Positions 18,770 to 29,000 of a stretch of 64,000 nt of DNA are shown piece after piece. The position numbers and the translations under genes are program-made. Below the pieces are notes generated by a model. That model was given only the letters and a program-made list of their open reading frames with translations, had not been told where the DNA came from and ran no database searches. Positions within the stretch are counted from its first letter, which is position 1; the number at the start of each line of letters is the position of its first letter. Source of the DNA: Variovorax paradoxus (lineage in GTDB: Bacteria > Pseudomonadota > Gammaproteobacteria > Burkholderiales > Burkholderiaceae_C); assembly GCF_009498455.1 (NCBI RefSeq), contig NZ_CP045644.1, positions 5,707,001 through 5,771,000 of the forward strand, written 5' to 3'.

Positions 18770-19920
18770 ACGCCTCCGTCACGCCGATCGGCGCCTCCCG
18801 CGCCGACCGTGCGCCCGCACCGATCTCCCCGGTCGAAGACATCGTGGCCGAGCTGGCCGCCGGCCGCATGGTCATCCTCGTGGACGAGGAAGACCGCGAG
18901 AACGAAGGCGACATCGTCATCGCGGCCGACCACATCACCGCCGAATCCATCAACTTCATGGCACGCCACGCGCGCGGCCTGATCTGCCTCACGCTCTCGC
19001 GCGAGATGTGCGAGCGGCTGCAGCTGCCGCCGATGGTCCAGCGCAACGGCGCCAAGCATTCGACCGCGTTCACCGTCTCCATCGAAGCGGCCGAAGGCGT
19101 GACCACCGGCATTTCGGCCGCCGACCGCGCCCGCACCGTGCAGGCCGCCGTGGCACGCAACGCCGTGGCCGCCGACCTGGTGCAGCCCGGCCACATCTTT
19201 CCGCTGCAGGCGGTGGACGGCGGCGTGCTCATGCGCGCCGGTCACACCGAAGCCGGCTGCGACCTCGCCGCCATGGCCGGCTGCTCGCCCGCCTCGGTGA
19301 TCTGCGAGGTGATGAACGAAGACGGCACGATGGCCCGCCTGCCCGACCTGCAGATCTTCGCGGCCGAGCACGGCCTGAAGATCGGCACCATCGCCGCGCT
19401 CATCGAGCACCGCAGCCGCGTCGAATCGCTGGTCGAAAAAGTCGGCTGCCGCGAAATCCAGACCAACTGGGGCACCTTCACGGCCCACGCCTTCATCGAC
19501 AAGCCCAGCCGCGGCGTGCACCTGGCACTGGTGCGCGGCCAGTGGGCGCCCGAAGACACGGTGTCGGTGCGCGTGCACGAGCCGCTGTCGGTGCTCGACG
19601 CGCTCGAAGTCAACCGCCCGATGCACTCCTGGAGCCTGGACGCCAGCCTTTCGCACATCGCGAACGAAGGCAAGGGCGTGGCCGTGCTGCTGAACTGCGG
19701 CGAAAGCGCGGCCGAGCTGCTGTCGCAGTTCGACGGCACCGCGCGCCCTGCGCAGGCGCCCGAGCGCGGCCGCATGGATCTGCGCAACTACGGCATCGGC
19801 GCGCAGATCCTGCGCGAATGCGGTGTGCACAAGATGAACCTGCTCGGCGCGCCGCGTCGCATGCCGAGCATGGCCGCCGGCTTCGGCCTCGAAATCGCCG
19901 GTTACCTCACGAAAGACTGA
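18766..19920 (+). CDS. ribBA: 3,4-dihydroxy-2-butanone 4-phosphate synthase with a degenerate GTP cyclohydrolase II domain (RibBX type)
   Basis: A 384-residue two-domain protein. The first ~215 residues are a full RibB, which makes DHBP from ribulose 5-phosphate: [12 protein letters not shown] acidic loop, [22 protein letters not shown] and GHIFPLQA. The second half aligns in position with GTP cyclohydrolase II (RibA) but lacks its three zinc cysteines: where RibA has GECLTGD and LRCDCG, this reads [17 protein letters not shown], and the later EGRGIGL motif is missing too. Such RibB fusions with an inactive RibA-like domain are known as RibBX. A separate functional RibA should exist elsewhere in the genome. 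Overlaps ribE by 4 bp; ribH follows 6 bp later. Confidence 0.94.
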   Translation: MNASVTPIGASRADRAPAPISPVEDIVAELAAGRMVILVDEEDRENEGDIVIAADHITAESINFMARHARGLICLTLSREMCERLQLPPMVQRNGAKHSTAFTVSIEAAEGVTTGISAADRARTVQAAVARNAVAADLVQPGHIFPLQAVDGGVLMRAGHTEAGCDLAAMAGCSPASVICEVMNEDGTMARLPDLQIFAAEHGLKIGTIAALIEHRSRVESLVEKVGCREIQTNWGTFTAHAFIDKPSRGVHLALVRGQWAPEDTVSVRVHEPLSVLDALEVNRPMHSWSLDASLSHIANEGKGVAVLLNCGESAAELLSQFDGTARPAQAPERGRMDLRNYGIGAQILRECGVHKMNLLGAPRRMPSMAAGFGLEIAGYLTKD

Positions 19921-19926
19921 ACGACC

Positions 19927-20388
19927 ATGCAAGGTTCAAACAAGGGCGCGACCACGCTCAACGGCAAAGGCCTGCGCATCGGCATCGTGCAGGCCCGCTT
20001 CAACGCCGACATCACCGACGCACTGGCCACGGCCTGCCTGTCGGAGCTCGAAGCGCTCGGCGTGGCTGCTTCCGACATCCATCATGTGCAGGTGCCCGGC
20101 GCGCTCGAAGTGCCCGTGGCGCTGCAGGCACTCGCCGAGCGCGGCGGCTACCACGCGCTCGTGGCGCTGGGCTGCATCATCCGCGGCGAGACCTACCACT
20201 TCGAACTGGTGGCCAACGAATCGGGCGCGAGCGTGAGCCGCGTCGCGCTCGACTACCGCCTGCCCATCGCCAACGCGATCCTCACGACCGAAAACCTCGA
20301 ACAGGCCGTCGCCCGCCAGACCGACAAGGGCCGCGACGCAGCCCAGGTGGCGGTCGAGATGGCACAACTGCTGGCCACCCTTTCATGA
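19927..20388 (+). CDS. ribH: 6,7-dimethyl-8-ribityllumazine synthase
   Basis: A 153-residue subunit of lumazine synthase, which joins DHBP with the RibD product in the penultimate riboflavin step and assembles into pentamers or icosahedral shells. Conserved parts are [16 protein letters not shown], the [16 protein letters not shown] substrate loop, [20 protein letters not shown] with the catalytic His, and the [11 protein letters not shown] region. Downstream nusB overlaps by 4 bp (ATGA), the common ribH-nusB pairing. Confidence 0.97.
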   Translation: MQGSNKGATTLNGKGLRIGIVQARFNADITDALATACLSELEALGVAASDIHHVQVPGALEVPVALQALAERGGYHALVALGCIIRGETYHFELVANESGASVSRVALDYRLPIANAILTTENLEQAVARQTDKGRDAAQVAVEMAQLLATLS

Positions 20389-20915
20389 CCGAAGACACCT
20401 CCAAGTCCGCCAAATCCCGCCAGTCGCGCACCGGCCTCACGAGCACGGGCGTTCGCAAGGCCGCGGCCAAGTCGAACCGCAGCCGCGCACGCGAGTTTGC
20501 GTTGCAGGCGCTCTACCAGCACCTGGTGGGCCGCAACGACCCGACCGACATCGACCATTTCACGCGCGACCTCGCGGGCTTCCACAAGGCCGACGCCGCG
20601 CACTACGACGCGCTGCTGCACGGCTCGATCAACGGCGCCGAGCAGCTCGACGCGCTGATCCTGCCGCTGCTGGACCGCAAGTTCACGGAAATCTCGCCCA
20701 TCGAGCACGCCGTGATGTGGATCGGCGTGTACGAGTTCCAGAACTGCCCCGACGTGCCCTGGCGCGTGGTGCTCAACGAGTGCATCGAACTCGCCAAGGA
20801 ATTCGGCGGCACCGACGGCCACAAGTACGTGAACGCCGTGCTCAACGGCCTGGCGCCGCAGCTGCGTCCCCTCGAAGTCGAAGCCGACCGGGCGTCGGGC
20901 AAGGCGCGCCCATGA
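20385..20915 (+). CDS. nusB: Transcription antitermination factor NusB
   Basis: A 176-residue all-helical RNA-binding protein that, with NusE, binds boxA RNA and prevents early termination in rRNA operons. The basic N-terminal arm ([17 protein letters not shown]) and the C-terminal [26 protein letters not shown] signature are clear. It carries about 25 extra residues in front of the usual start ([18 protein letters not shown] and on), Ser/Lys-rich and likely disordered, which is common in Burkholderiales. The start overlaps the ribH stop and the stop overlaps the next start, so translation is coupled on both sides. Confidence 0.96.
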   Translation: MTEDTSKSAKSRQSRTGLTSTGVRKAAAKSNRSRAREFALQALYQHLVGRNDPTDIDHFTRDLAGFHKADAAHYDALLHGSINGAEQLDALILPLLDRKFTEISPIEHAVMWIGVYEFQNCPDVPWRVVLNECIELAKEFGGTDGHKYVNAVLNGLAPQLRPLEVEADRASGKARP

Positions 20916-22099
20916 GGATCTCGACGCGCGCGCAGCGCATCGAACCGTTTTACGTGATGGAGGTGGCGAAGGCCGCCGGCGTGCTGGCCCGCGAAGTGGC
21001 CCACACCGACCGTCCGATGATCTTCCTGAACATCGGCGAGCCTGACTTCACCGCCCCGCCCCTCGTGCAGGAAGCTGCCGCCCGCGCCGTGCGCGCCGGC
21101 GCCACGCAGTACACGCAGGCCACCGGCCTGGACCACCTGCGCGAACGCATCAGCGGCTGGTACAAGCAGCGCTTCAACGTCGACGTGCCGGCCCGCCGCA
21201 TCGTCGTCACGGCCGGCGCTTCGGCTGCGTTGCAGTTGGCCTGCCTCGCGCTGATCGAATCGGGCGACGAGATCCTGCTGCCCGACCCGAGCTACCCCTG
21301 CAACCGCCACTTCGTGAGCGCGGCAGACGGCAAGGCCGTGCTGGTGCCGACCACGGCCGAAGAGCGCTTTCAGCTCACCGCCGCCAAGGTCGAGGCCGCC
21401 TGGACCGTCAAGACGCGCGGCGTGCTGCTGGCCTCGCCGTCGAACCCTACCGGCACCTCGATCGCGCCCGACGAACTGCGCCGCATCCACGAGGTGGTGT
21501 CGCAGCGCGGCGGCATCACGCTGATCGACGAGATCTACCTGGGCCTGTCGCACGACGACGCCTTCGGGCAGACGGCACTGGCCATCGACGACAACGTCAT
21601 CAGCATCAACAGCTTCAGCAAGTACTTCAACATGACCGGCTGGCGCCTTGGCTGGCTGGTGGTGCCCGACGTGCTGGTGCCGGTGGTCGAGCGCCTCGCG
21701 CAAAACCTCTTCATCTGCGCGAGCACGGTGTCGCAGTACGCCGCACTGGCCTGCTTCGAGGACCAGAGCATCACCGAGTACGAACGCCGCCGCGCCGAGT
21801 TCAAGGCGCGCCGCGACTGGTTCATTCCGCAGCTCAATGCGCTCGGACTGAATGTGCCTGTGGTGCCCGACGGCGCGTTCTACGCCTGGGCGGACTGCAC
21901 GAGCGTGGCCGAAAAACTCGGCATCTCGGGCAGCTGGGATTTCGCCTTCGAGACCATGAAGCGCGCCCACCTCGCCGTGACGCCCGGCCGCGACTTCGGC
22001 ACGGCCGAAACCGCGAAGTTCGTGCGCTTCTCGACCGCCAGCTCGATGGCGCACCTGCAGGAATCGGTCGAACGCCTGCGGGCCATGATCGCGCAATGA
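20912..22099 (+). CDS. Pyridoxal-phosphate aminotransferase (class I/II, AspC/AlaA-like)
   Basis: A 395-residue fold-type I aminotransferase. The Schiff-base lysine is K237 in [46 protein letters not shown] and the C-terminal FVRFSTASS substrate-carboxylate arginine region are also typical. By family it transfers amino groups between an amino acid (Asp, Ala or aromatic) and 2-oxoglutarate or pyruvate; the exact donor cannot be read from sequence. It begins inside the nusB stop (ATGA) and ends inside the start of ybgC, joining the rib-nusB block to the tol genes in one apparently continuous transcription unit. Confidence 0.9.
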   Translation: MRISTRAQRIEPFYVMEVAKAAGVLAREVAHTDRPMIFLNIGEPDFTAPPLVQEAAARAVRAGATQYTQATGLDHLRERISGWYKQRFNVDVPARRIVVTAGASAALQLACLALIESGDEILLPDPSYPCNRHFVSAADGKAVLVPTTAEERFQLTAAKVEAAWTVKTRGVLLASPSNPTGTSIAPDELRRIHEVVSQRGGITLIDEIYLGLSHDDAFGQTALAIDDNVISINSFSKYFNMTGWRLGWLVVPDVLVPVVERLAQNLFICASTVSQYAALACFEDQSITEYERRRAEFKARRDWFIPQLNALGLNVPVVPDGAFYAWADCTSVAEKLGISGSWDFAFETMKRAHLAVTPGRDFGTAETAKFVRFSTASSMAHLQESVERLRAMIAQ

Positions 22100-22554
22100 G
22101 TTTCGAGTTTCCGATCCGCGTCTACTGGGAAGACACCGATGCCGGCGGCATCGTGTTCTACGCCAACTACCTGAAGTTCATGGAGCGCGGTCGCACCGAG
22201 TGGCTGCGCTCCCTGGGCGTCGAGCAGCGCAAGCTCAAGGAAGCCACCGGCGGCCAGTTCGTGGTGAGCGAAACGCAGCTCAAATACCATCGGCCCTCGC
22301 GGCTGGACGACGAACTGCTGGTTACAGCCGAGCTCCGACAATTGGGCACCGCGTCGTTGATAATCGGTCAGCGCGTGCTATCAAAAACAGAGCAAGAACG
22401 CACCGGGGCCGCGGCACCGGTCTTGCTGTGCGAAGGCACGATCCGCATCGGCTGGGTGGACGCCTCCACCTTGCGCCCTGCGCGCATTCCGGCCCAAGTT
22501 TCGGGAACCCTCGAGCACTCCAGCGGCTCCATGACTCAACCTTTCAAGCCATGA
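22096..22554 (+). CDS. ybgC: Tol-Pal system-associated acyl-CoA thioesterase
   Basis: A 152-residue hot-dog fold thioesterase. The catalytic loop is WEDTDAGGIVFYANYLKFMERGRTEWLRSLG, with the active Asp in YWEDTDAGG. E. coli YbgC hydrolyses short acyl-CoA and interacts with phospholipid synthesis enzymes, and is almost always first in the tol operon, as here. The C-terminal 20 residues (after GWVDAST) are longer than in E. coli. The stop overlaps the tolQ start by 4 bp. Confidence 0.94.
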   Translation: MSFEFPIRVYWEDTDAGGIVFYANYLKFMERGRTEWLRSLGVEQRKLKEATGGQFVVSETQLKYHRPSRLDDELLVTAELRQLGTASLIIGQRVLSKTEQERTGAAAPVLLCEGTIRIGWVDASTLRPARIPAQVSGTLEHSSGSMTQPFKP

Positions 22555-23273
22555 ACCAAGATCTCTCCATCATCAATCTCCTGCTCCACGCCAGCTTCGT
22601 GGTGCAACTGGTCGTGCTACTCCTGGTGATCGTGTCGGTCGCCAGCTGGGCCGCCATCATCCGCAAGTACTTTTCCCTCAAGCGCATCCGTGTGCTCAAT
22701 GAAGACTTCGAGCGCGAGTTCTGGTCGGGCACCAGCCTGAACGAGCTGTTCGCCTCGGCGGCACAGAACGCCAAATTCGCCGGCCCCATGGAGCGCATCT
22801 TTGCCTCCGGCATGCGCGAGTACCAGAAGCTGCGCGAGCGCCACGTGACCGACGCACCCACGCTGCTGGACGGCGCCCGCCGCGCGATGCGCGCGAGCTT
22901 CCAGCGCGAGTTGGATGCAGCCGAGCAGAACCTGTCGTTCCTGGCCACCGTCGGTTCGGTGTCGCCGTACGTGGGCCTGTTCGGCACGGTTTGGGGGATC
23001 ATGCATGCCTTCACCGGCCTGGCCGCCCTCACGCAGGTGACGCTGGCCACCGTGGCGCCCGGCATTGCCGAAGCGCTGGTGGCCACCGCCATCGGCCTGT
23101 TCGCCGCCATTCCCGCGGTGGTCGGCTACAACCGCTTCGCGCGCGAGATCGACAAGATCGCCATCGCCCTGGAGACCTACATCGAAGAGTTCTCCAACAT
23201 CCTGCAGCGCAACCTCTCGGCCAACCCCGGCGCCGTGACGCCCGCCGCCTCGGTCACCGCCGCGAACCGCTAA
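22551..23273 (+). CDS. tolQ: Tol-Pal proton channel subunit TolQ
   Basis: A 240-residue inner-membrane protein of the MotA/TolQ/ExbB family. With TolR it forms the proton-driven motor that energises TolA and outer-membrane constriction in division. Three membrane helices are visible: about 14-37 (ASFVVQLVVLLLVIVSVASW), about 130-155 (SVSPYVGLFGTVWGIMHAF) and about 165-190 (GIAEALVATAIGLFAAIPAV), with the conserved Thr/Ser-rich pore region. The ATG is set by the overlap with ybgC and by the family N-terminus. tolR follows after 34 bp. Confidence 0.96.
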   Translation: MNQDLSIINLLLHASFVVQLVVLLLVIVSVASWAAIIRKYFSLKRIRVLNEDFEREFWSGTSLNELFASAAQNAKFAGPMERIFASGMREYQKLRERHVTDAPTLLDGARRAMRASFQRELDAAEQNLSFLATVGSVSPYVGLFGTVWGIMHAFTGLAALTQVTLATVAPGIAEALVATAIGLFAAIPAVVGYNRFAREIDKIAIALETYIEEFSNILQRNLSANPGAVTPAASVTAANR

Positions 23274-23307
23274 GCAGCGGCGCGCACAAGACAAAGGACG
23301 CGACGAC

Positions 23308-23745
<438 letters not shown>

Positions 23746-23748
23746 GGC

Positions 23749-24672
23749 ATGTCGCTCGCCCTGGATCGCCCCGAGTTCGCGCCGCCACCGCAGCGCGGCA
23801 CGCCCCGCGCGGTGGTGCTCGCGCTCATTGCCCACGCGCTGCTGATCGCCGCCCTCACCTGGGGTGTGCGCTGGCGCAGCGAAGCCGACGACGGCGCGGT
23901 CGATGCCGAGCTGTGGTCCACCACGGTGATGCAGGCCGCCCCGCGCCTGTCGGTGCCGGAGCCGCCGGCCCCGTGCCCGCACCACCGCCGCCCGCACCCG
24001 CGCCGCCCCACCGCCTCCCCGGCCGTCAAGCCGCCCGAGCCGGCGCCGGCGCCTGCGCCCGACATCGCGCTGGAGCGCGAGAAGAAGCTCAAGGAACAGA
24101 AAGCGCAGAAGGAGCGCGAACTCGAACAGCAGCGCCAGCAGCAACAAAAGAAGAAAGAGCTCGAGGCCAAGGAACGCGCCGAAGACGAAGCCGAGCGCAA
24201 GAAAGAGCAGCAGAAGAAACTGGCCGAGCAGAAGAAGCAGCAGGAAGCCGAGGCCAAGCAGGCCGAAGCGAAGAAGGCTGAAGCGGCCGCCAAGCAGGCG
24301 GCTGCCGACCGCGCCGCGACGCTCAAGCGCATGCAGGGCATGGCCGGTGCCAGCGGCAGCGACGATGCCAAGGGCAACGCGCTGCGCTCGTCCGGCCCGT
24401 CGAGCGGCTATGCCGGCCGCATCGCGGCCGCCGTGCGCCCGAACATCACCTTCCCCGATGCAGACAGCGTGAACGGCAACCCGGAAGCCGAGTTCGAAGT
24501 GAGGCTCGCACCCGACGGCACCATCGTCGGCGTCAAGCTCGCCAAGTCCAGCGGCCTGCCGGCCTGGGACGAAGCCGCCGAGCGCGGTCTTCGCAAGACC
24601 GACAAGCTGCCGCGCGACACGGACGGCCGCATCTTCCCGTCGCTCATCGTCACGCTCAAGCCCAAGCGCTGA
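23749..24672 (+). CDS. tolA: TolA, periplasm-spanning Tol-Pal protein
   Basis: A 307-residue TolA with an N-terminal membrane helix (about 21-41, AVVLALIAHALLIAALTWGV), a Pro-rich linker, a long Lys/Glu/Ala/Gln helix (about 105-195, repeats such as KEQKAQKERELEQQRQQQQ) and a TonB-like C-terminal domain (NITFPDADSVNGNPEAEFEV). It connects the TolQR motor to TolB/Pal. Odd point: residues ~75-88 read PCPHHRRPHPRRPT, while the +1 frame of the same bases reads VPAPPPPAPAPP, the normal Pro/Ala linker. Two compensating single-base indels, real or sequencing error, would explain this. tolB and pal do not follow. Confidence 0.93.
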   Translation: MSLALDRPEFAPPPQRGTPRAVVLALIAHALLIAALTWGVRWRSEADDGAVDAELWSTTVMQAAPRLSVPEPPAPCPHHRRPHPRRPTASPAVKPPEPAPAPAPDIALEREKKLKEQKAQKERELEQQRQQQQKKKELEAKERAEDEAERKKEQQKKLAEQKKQQEAEAKQAEAKKAEAAAKQAAADRAATLKRMQGMAGASGSDDAKGNALRSSGPSSGYAGRIAAAVRPNITFPDADSVNGNPEAEFEVRLAPDGTIVGVKLAKSSGLPAWDEAAERGLRKTDKLPRDTDGRIFPSLIVTLKPKR

Positions 24673-24688
24673 TCCAAGCGCTGGGGCC

Positions 24689-24715
24689 GCAATCACCCAC
24701 ATCGTGGGTGATTGC
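24689..24715. terminator. Perfect palindrome between tolA and the M48 gene
   Basis: 12-bp arms GCAATCACCCAC / GTGGGTGATTGC around an ATC loop, 16 bp after tolA. No T-run follows, so it could be a tol-operon terminator of low U content or an operator for the next gene, whose start is 61 bp away. Confidence 0.5.
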
Positions 24716-24775
24716 AAGCGACGTCACCCGCTCGTTTAGGATCGTCGGCAACTCATTGTTGCTGGCGCTCCTGAC

Positions 24776-26023
24776 ATGGTCGACTCTTTCCCTGCCGTTC
24801 GCCTCCAAGACCTGACGCCGCTGCCCTACCAGCAGGCACTGGCCGCCCACCTTCAGGCGAACGAACCCGAGGCCTGGCGCTGGGCCGCCTCCGCCGAAGC
24901 GCGCGAAGAACACACGGCCGCCATGCGTGCCGAATTGCTGCGCAGTGCCTACCGGCTCAACGCGGACGCGCACCCCGATCTGCATGCCGACGCCACCCTG
25001 GCCGCGCAGCGGCTGGGCGTCACCGCGCGCATCACGCTCTACCAGGCCCCATCCGGCGACGGCGCGGCGATGAATGCGGCCATCTACGTCGTGCCGGGCG
25101 AAGCGCACATCGTGCTCTCGGGCCCGCTGCTCGAACGGCTGCAGGGCCCGGAGCGCCAGGCCGTGCTCGGCCACGAACTCGCGCACTACCTGCTGTGGGA
25201 ACGCGACGGCGGCAAGCACCACGTCGTCGACCGCCTGCTGCACGCCACGGCGGCCGACCCGCGCGCCGACGCGAGCCACCTGCAGGCCGCGCGGCGCCAT
25301 GCGCTGTACACCGAGGCGTTCGCCGACCGCGGCGGCTGCGTGGCCTGCGGCGCGCTCGAACCCGCCGTGAGCGCGCTCATCAAGATCGAGACCGGCCTCA
25401 CGCAGGTCAACGTGGCGAGCTACCTCGCGCAGGCCGAGGAGATCTGCGCCGACCCCAACAACAAGGCGCTGCAGACGCGCGGCGTGAGCCACCCCGAGGT
25501 GTTCGTGCGCGCCCGCGCGCTGCGCCTGTGGACCGGCCGCGAGCACGACGCCGACGAATGGCTGGCCGCCGCGCTCGAAGGCCCGCTCGACCTGGGCACG
25601 CTCGACATGCTCGGCCAGCAGCGCGTGAGCGCCCTCACGCGCGCCACCCTCGCGCAGCTGCTGCAACGGCCCGTGCTGCAGTCGGAATCGCTGCTCGCGC
25701 ATGCGCGGCGCTTCTTCCCCGACTTCGCGCCGCCCACGTCGGCGATGCCGCCGCCCGAGCCCGCGCCCGCCGGCCTGCACGGCTACCTGGCCAGCGTGCT
25801 GGTCGACTTCGTCGCCGCCGATCCCGAGATGGACGACGTCACCCTCGCCGCCACGCTCGGCCTGGCCGATGCGCTGGACTGCGCCCAACCCTTCGAACAG
25901 CGCGTGCTGAAAGACCTGGGTCTTTCCAAGCGCAACTTCACCCGCGTCAAACGCGACGCCGCCGCCCTGCTCGACAAGGCCGCCACCACCCCGTCGTCTT
26001 CTTCGCAGGCCGCCGCCGCATGA
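24776..26023 (+). CDS. M48-like zinc metallopeptidase, partner of the giant helicase
   Basis: A 415-residue soluble protein with a zinc-peptidase signature: HELAH at 133-137 and a likely third ligand E180 in YTEAFADRGG, the spacing seen in M48-type enzymes. It has no signal peptide or membrane helix, unlike HtpX or BepA. After the catalytic part the C-terminal half (about 240-400) is helical with Ala/Leu/Arg and ends in KATTPSSSSQAAAA. The peptidase substrate is unknown. The stop overlaps the start of the following helicase gene (ATGA), so the two proteins are probably made together and act in one system. The upstream DNA palindrome and a 100-bp gap set it apart from the tol genes. Confidence 0.75.
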   Translation: MVDSFPAVRLQDLTPLPYQQALAAHLQANEPEAWRWAASAEAREEHTAAMRAELLRSAYRLNADAHPDLHADATLAAQRLGVTARITLYQAPSGDGAAMNAAIYVVPGEAHIVLSGPLLERLQGPERQAVLGHELAHYLLWERDGGKHHVVDRLLHATAADPRADASHLQAARRHALYTEAFADRGGCVACGALEPAVSALIKIETGLTQVNVASYLAQAEEICADPNNKALQTRGVSHPEVFVRARALRLWTGREHDADEWLAAALEGPLDLGTLDMLGQQRVSALTRATLAQLLQRPVLQSESLLAHARRFFPDFAPPTSAMPPPEPAPAGLHGYLASVLVDFVAADPEMDDVTLAATLGLADALDCAQPFEQRVLKDLGLSKRNFTRVKRDAAALLDKAATTPSSSSQAAAA

Positions 26024-29000
26024 CCCTCGCCCCCGCCCCGCTCCTGCAACTGCTCGCCACCGCCGAGGCCCACGGCGGCCTGCAGACCGACGACGTGCTC
26101 AAGCTCGTGCTGCCGCTGCTGTGCGAGGTCTCGGCCCTGCACGAACTCGGCAACGTCGCCGCGCTCGGCAGCGCCTTCGCCTACCGCGTGACCGACGCGC
26201 CCGCCGAACCCGCGCTGGCGCTGGCCCAGCCCGACGGCACCGCGCCGCGCCGCCACCCCGAGGCCATCGCGCCGCTCGAACAACCCGCCGCCTCCGTGCT
26301 GCGCGTGGTCGGCGAAACGCGACTGACCGTCGACGCCGAGGCCGACGTCGCGCTCGAAAACCTCGCGGTCATGGCCGATGCCGGGCCCGACACGGTGCCC
26401 ACGCGCCCCGTCTACCTGCCCGGCTACACCGCGTGGGAGCTGCGCCTGGGCCACCACGATGCGCTCGGCGACATCCTGTGCCTGGGCCAGGTGCTGGCCA
26501 GCCTGTCGTGCGGGCTCGACTTCACCGACAGCGACGACCTCACCCGCTTCGCCACGCACCGCGGCAACCTGTTCGAGCTGAACCGCCGGCTGCACCCCGT
26601 GGTGGCCGCCGTGATCTTCGAGATGACCGCGCTCGACCGCCACGAGCGCGCGCGCGACCTGCCCTCGGTCATCCGCCGCCTCGAGACCTACCGCGACCAG
26701 CCCGTCGACCTCGGCCTGGACCGCATCGCACCCGCAAGAGACGGCGCGGGCCAGCGCCGCCAGGCGATCCAGCTGCACCTGCGCGACCGGCTGTTCGACC
26801 TGTCGCGGCGCAACCGCCTGCTGTACTTCAAGCCGACGCAGGCGCATGTGAACCTCACCATCGCCAGCGTGCCGCTGGTGGTCGACCTGAACAGCATCCG
26901 CACCGACCAACTGTGCGTGTGGGATGGCCGCTTTGCCATTGACATCGCCAGCTGCGACCCCGTGCCGCTGGCGCGCTGGCTGCGTTTCGAAGACCAGCCC
27001 TACCTGCCCGGCGCGCTCGACCGCATCCTGCAGGAGGCACGGCGCGACCGGGCCGAGTACGGCTTCTCGCAGCTGTCGCTGGTGGTGGCCTTCCTGCGCT
27101 GGCACAACCTCAAGGAGGGCGAGGCCGAACGGGCCGAGCGCATCGCCTCGCCGCTGCTGATGCTGCCGGTGGAGCTCACGCGCAAGAAAGGCGTGCGCGA
27201 CCAGTACCTGCTCGAAGCCTCGGCCAGCGAGGCGCAGGTGAACCCCACGCTGCGCCACCACCTGCGCCAGCTCTACGGCATCGCGTTGCCCGAGACGGTG
27301 GACCTGCGCGAAACCTCGCTCGAACAGTTCCACGCGCAGCTGTCGGCGCAGATTGCGCAGAGCGAGCCCGGCGTGCAGCTGCGGCTCGTGAAGCAGCCCG
27401 AGATCGCCGTGATGCACCAGCGCGCGCGCCAGCGGCTCGAACAGTTCAAGCGCCGCACCCGCGTGCGCTCGCCCTCGGCGGTGCCGGTGGCCTCGCAAGA
27501 CTTCAGCTACGCGCAGGACGACTTCCGCCCGCGCGGGCTGCAGCTGTTCCATGCGCGCGTGCGCCCCGTGCCGCTGCCGGTGCGCGAGGCCGTCGGCGGC
27601 GCGCCGCAGCCGCGCGCGCCGCAGATGGCCGCTACCGTTGCCGACGACACCGAGCGCAAGACCTTCGCGCTGCGCGACAGCAGCGGCAACCCCTACCAGT
27701 GGGACGTCGACCTCACGGCCGTGACGCTGGGCAACTTCAACCATCGCAAGATGTCGCTGGTGCGCGACTACTCGGGGCTGGCCGAATCCGACCTGGCCAG
27801 CGAAGCCTTCGACCGCGTGTTCTCGCTGCAGCCGCGCCGCGTCGACGCCGAGACACCGCCCGCCCTGCCGCTGGCCGACCAGTGGCCCGTGGTGCAGGCC
27901 GACGCCACGCAGACCGCCGCGGTGGCGCTGGCGCGCACGGGCACCAGCTACATCATCCAGGGCCCGCCCGGCACGGGGAAGTCGCAGACCATCACCAACC
28001 TGATCGCCGACTACGTGGGCCGCGGCCAGCGCGTGCTGTTCGTCTGCGAGAAGCGCGCCGCCATCGACGTCGTGTTCCACCGCCTGCGCCAGCAGGGGCT
28101 GGACGAGCTGTGCTGCATGATTCACGACTCGCAGGGCGACAAGAAGGCCTTCGTGCAGAACCTGCGCAAGACCTACGAGCTGTGGCTCGAAGCGCCCGGC
28201 ACGCTGGCGCAGGAAAGCACCGAGCGCACGCAGGTGCTCGACGCCATGGACCTCGACCTGCGCGCGCTCGAACGCTTCGATGCCGCCATGCACGACGTGC
28301 CCGAGCACATCGCGGTGACGTTGCGCGAATTGCTGTCGCGGCTGGTCGCGCTCAAGGCCAGCGACCCGTCGCTCACGCCGCTGCAGGCCGAGGCGCTGCC
28401 CGCCTTCGCCGCATGGCGCCGGCATGCGGAGCTGGTGTCGCGCCTGCACCTGGCCGTGACCGAAAGCCTGGGCGCGCCGAGCTTCGCGCAGCATGTGTTC
28501 GCGCAGCTCGCCCCGTCGCTGCTCGCGCAGGAGAAACCGCTCGCGCGGCTGGTCGAACGCAGCGAACGCGCCATCGACCTGAGCGCGCCTTGCCGCGATG
28601 CGCTGGTCGACGCCTGGCCACCGCTGGCCGAGGCCGGCGTGCTGTGGCGCGACGCGCTGGCCGTGGTGGCCGATGCGCGCAGCGTCGCCTCGCTGGCCGC
28701 GCGCGGCCAGCTCGCGCTGCTCGACGCCGCGCACCCGAGCAGCCTCGCGCTCGGCGCCGCCCTGAACGACAAGCGCACGCTGCAACAGGCGCTCGACGCG
28801 CAGCTGCAACGCACCGCCCACTGGCGCGACAAGCTCTCGCCCGGCGACACCGAAGCCGCGCTCGCGCAGGCCCGCACGCAGCAAGGTTCGCTGCTGCGCT
28901 GGCTGCAGCCCTCGTGGTGGCGCCTGTCGGGCGAACTCAAGCGCCGCTACGACTTCGCCGCGCATGCCGTGCGTCCGCAGCCCAGCCAGATCCTCGAAGA

